64,000 nt of DNA from G963666705 sp963666705 (GTDB lineage Bacteria > Pseudomonadota > Alphaproteobacteria > CADEGL01): the NCBI GenBank assembly GCA_963666705.2, contig CAXXKO010000030.1, positions 62,001 through 126,000 of the forward strand, given 5' to 3'. A program made the position numbers and the translations under genes. Below are positions 62,364 through 64,000 of this stretch, piece by piece. The stretch's first letter is position 1. Every line of letters starts with the position of its first letter. Under the pieces are notes generated by a model. That model saw only the letters and a list, made by a program, of their open reading frames with translations, made no database searches and had not been told where the DNA came from.

Positions 62364-63779
62364 GTGAACGCCGAGGAATTCCGCCGCCACGCCCACGAGA
62401 TGGTCGACTGGATGGCCGACTACATGGAGGGGGTCGAGGGCTATCCGGTCCGCGCCCAGGTGCGCCCGGGGGAGATCGCGAGCCGGCTGCCGGAGGATCC
62501 GCCGGCCGAGGGCGAGCCCATGGCGCGCATCTTCGCGGACTTCGAGCGCATCGTCCTGCCCGGCGTCACCCACTGGCAGCACCCCAGCTTCTTCGCCTAT
62601 TTCCCGGCCAATGCGAGCCCGCCCTCGATCCTCGCCGAGATGCTGACGGCGACCCTCGGCGCCCAATGCATGCTGTGGCAGACCTCCCCCGCCGCGACCG
62701 AGATGGAGACCCGCGTCCTCGACTGGCTGCGCCGGATGACCGGCCTGCCCGTTGGCTTCAAGGGCGTGATCCAGGATTCGGCGTCGAGCGCCATCCTCTG
62801 CGCCATCCTGACGGCGCGCGAGCGCGCCACGGGCTGGCGCGCGAACGAGGACGGCATGGGCGCGGTCCCGCGCCTCACGGTCTATACCTCCGAGGAAGCC
62901 CATTCGGCGACCGAGAAGGACGTGGGCATCGCCGGCATCGGCCGCGCCAACCTGCGCAAAGTGACGACGGACGCCGAATCGGCCATGGATGCGGAAGCGC
63001 TCGAACGCGCGATCCTGGGGGACAAGGCGGCGGGTGCGGTCCCCGCCTGTGTCGTCGCGTCCCTGGGTGCGACGGGCGCGGGCGGCATCGACCCCTTGCG
63101 CCGAATCGGCGAGATCTGCGCTCGCCACGGCGTCTTCCTCCACGTGGACGCGGCCTGGGCCGGGGCCGCGCTCATATGCGAGGAATGGCGCTGGATGATC
63201 GAGGGCATCGAGCATGTGGACAGCCTGGTCCTCAACCCCCACAAGTGGCTGCTGACCAATTTCGATTGCTCGGCCCACTTCGTGCGCGACGAAGAGGCAT
63301 TGGTGCGCACCCTCGGCATCCTGCCGGCCTACCTCGAAAGCCGGGAGGGGGGCCGGGTCATCGACTACCGCGACTGGGGCGTGCCGCTCGGCCGCCGCTT
63401 CCGCGCCCTCAAGCTCTGGTTCGTGATCCGCTCCTATGGCGTCGACGCGCTCAAGGCCATGATCCGCGACCATATCGCCTGGGCGGGCGAGCTCGCGGAC
63501 CAGGTCGCCGCGGCGCCCGATTTCGAGCTTACGAGCCCGGCACGGCTCGCCCTCCTCACCTTCCGCTACCACCCGGAAGAGGTAGACGACGAGGCGGCGC
63601 TCGACGCCCTCAATGCCCGCCTGCTCGAAGCGATCAACGACGATGGGCGCATCTATCTGACCCAGACCCGCTTGGCCGGCCGCGCCGTGATCCGCGTCTC
63701 GGTCGGCCAAGCCAACACCAGGCGCCACCACGTCCAGGCGGCGTGGGACGTGATCCGCGAGCTGGCGCGGAGTTCGTAA
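62364..63779 (+). CDS. PLP-dependent group II decarboxylase (aromatic-L-amino-acid type)
   Basis: This 471-residue homodimeric fold-type I enzyme matches DOPA/tyrosine/histidine decarboxylases. Shown are MVDWMADYMEGVEGYPV, HWQHPSFFAYFPANASPPS, FKGVIQDSASSAILCAILTA, DAAWAGAALICEEWRWMI and the PLP lysine Lys294 in LNPHKWLLTNFDCS. The GTG at 62364 with AAGGGA is chosen because the frame above it lacks homology. The preferred amino acid is not predictable. It is followed by an inverted repeat at 63800-63886. Confidence 0.93.
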   Translation: MNAEEFRRHAHEMVDWMADYMEGVEGYPVRAQVRPGEIASRLPEDPPAEGEPMARIFADFERIVLPGVTHWQHPSFFAYFPANASPPSILAEMLTATLGAQCMLWQTSPAATEMETRVLDWLRRMTGLPVGFKGVIQDSASSAILCAILTARERATGWRANEDGMGAVPRLTVYTSEEAHSATEKDVGIAGIGRANLRKVTTDAESAMDAEALERAILGDKAAGAVPACVVASLGATGAGGIDPLRRIGEICARHGVFLHVDAAWAGAALICEEWRWMIEGIEHVDSLVLNPHKWLLTNFDCSAHFVRDEEALVRTLGILPAYLESREGGRVIDYRDWGVPLGRRFRALKLWFVIRSYGVDALKAMIRDHIAWAGELADQVAAAPDFELTSPARLALLTFRYHPEEVDDEAALDALNARLLEAINDDGRIYLTQTRLAGRAVIRVSVGQANTRRHHVQAAWDVIRELARSS

Positions 63780-63799
63780 GGAGCGGTAAGGATAAGGTC

Positions 63800-63886
63800 A
63801 ACCACCAAGACACGGAGGCACCAAGGGTGGCGAGGCCCTGGCCGGCCGGCGGTGCTTTTCCTTGGTGTCTTGGCGCCTTGGTGGTT
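63800..63886. repeat. Long inverted repeat (CACCAAG type)
   Basis: The arms AACCACCAAGACACGGAGGC (63800 onward) and GTGTCTTGGCGCCTTGGTGG (63864 onward) face each other across about 33 bases. It can form a stem with a few bulges. It separates the decarboxylase from the next gene and may end the transcript. A similar 'CACCAAGACACCAAG' repeat is widespread in bacteria. Confidence 0.7.
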
Positions 63887-63943
63887 CATTGAGCCATCGT
63901 GCCGAGCGCGATCACATTGGGATTTCCATGAAGGAGCATGACG

Positions 63944-64000
63944 ATGGCTGAGACAAAGGACGCAGTGCTGAGCCCCGCGGGGCGGGTGATCATGATCTCG
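63944..64000 (+). CDS. Partial gene at right edge, possibly short-chain dehydrogenase
   Basis: An ATG at 63944 after AAGGAG (63931-63936) gives 19 residues (MAETKDAVLSPAGRVIMIS) that run off the window. The end GRVIMIS is how many short-chain dehydrogenases begin their Rossmann strand, usually followed by a glycine motif, but that lies outside. The assignment is weak; the start is well supported. Confidence 0.6.
   Translation, partial: MAETKDAVLSPAGRVIMIS

Overview
The window is about 64 kb of very GC-rich chromosomal DNA (roughly two-thirds GC by eye) from an alphaproteobacterium, probably of the Rhodospirillales or a related marine or soil lineage. The pointers are DUF2336, a class GN sortase with its VIT/vWA target, a MOFRL glycerate kinase, several EamA/DMT transporters, CaiB/BaiF and SCP2-thiolase/DUF35 pairs, and the dispersed REP-like repeats common in that class. 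No rRNA, tRNA, CRISPR array or prophage was seen.

Layout. 1-13.1 kb: ornithine cyclodeaminase-like start, CaiB CoA-transferase, DMT exporter, a decayed RelE toxin with an intact HTH antitoxin, an operon of MFS transporter + hydroxypyruvate isomerase + glycerate 2-kinase, a Rieske oxygenase, pyruvate kinase, a frameshifted luciferase-like oxidoreductase, dienelactone hydrolase and an acyl-CoA ligase. 13-20 kb: short MetE-like protein, IS4-family element, a putative nuclease with homing-endonuclease-type repeats, and a sortase whose target gene carries an in-frame amber codon. 20-29 kb: NUDIX, SMP-30, exported proteins, PQQ-type sugar dehydrogenase, DUF2336, DMT, Pcm and Pgk, the last two separated by a 268-bp MITE. 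29-33 kb: an unknown gene split by an IS256-family element, beside an acyl-CoA ligase. 33-43.5 kb: ferredoxin-NADP reductase with a two-gene 2-oxoacid:ferredoxin oxidoreductase (KorAB), then a GcvT-type FAD oxidoreductase overlapping an orphan molybdopterin hydroxylase subunit, and a DMT exporter. 43.5-47.2 kb: accessory patch with a second MITE, repeats, a frameshifted peptidoglycan-binding/peptidase-like gene, its truncated duplicate and a Sel1-type lipoprotein. 47-55 kb: thiolase + DUF35, TauD-type dioxygenase, DEAD-box helicase, creatinase-like M24 protein, methyltransferase and alcohol dehydrogenase. 55-58 kb: two neighbouring IS630-family elements inserted inside a REP-like repeat array. 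58-64 kb: desaturase + monooxygenase, a TIM-barrel-like enzyme with a PhyH dioxygenase, GFA protein, PLP decarboxylase and a partial, possibly SDR, gene.

Functionally most of the window serves carboxylic-acid and acyl-CoA metabolism. Glycerate 2-kinase makes 2-phosphoglycerate, which can flow to pyruvate through enolase (not seen here) and the pyruvate kinase nearby. KorAB reduces ferredoxin, which the adjacent reductase could pass on to NADP. Two CoA ligases, a CoA transferase and a thiolase handle acyl groups.

The strongest non-routine signals are the MITE pair, whose terminal repeats have diverged between copies yet stay self-complementary; the amber codon in the sortase target; the duplicated peptidase-like module at 45-47 kb; and mobile elements that supply stop codons or split genes. 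Several breaks (LLM oxidoreductase, 44.8-44.9 kb) are single-base shifts and could be assembly errors.
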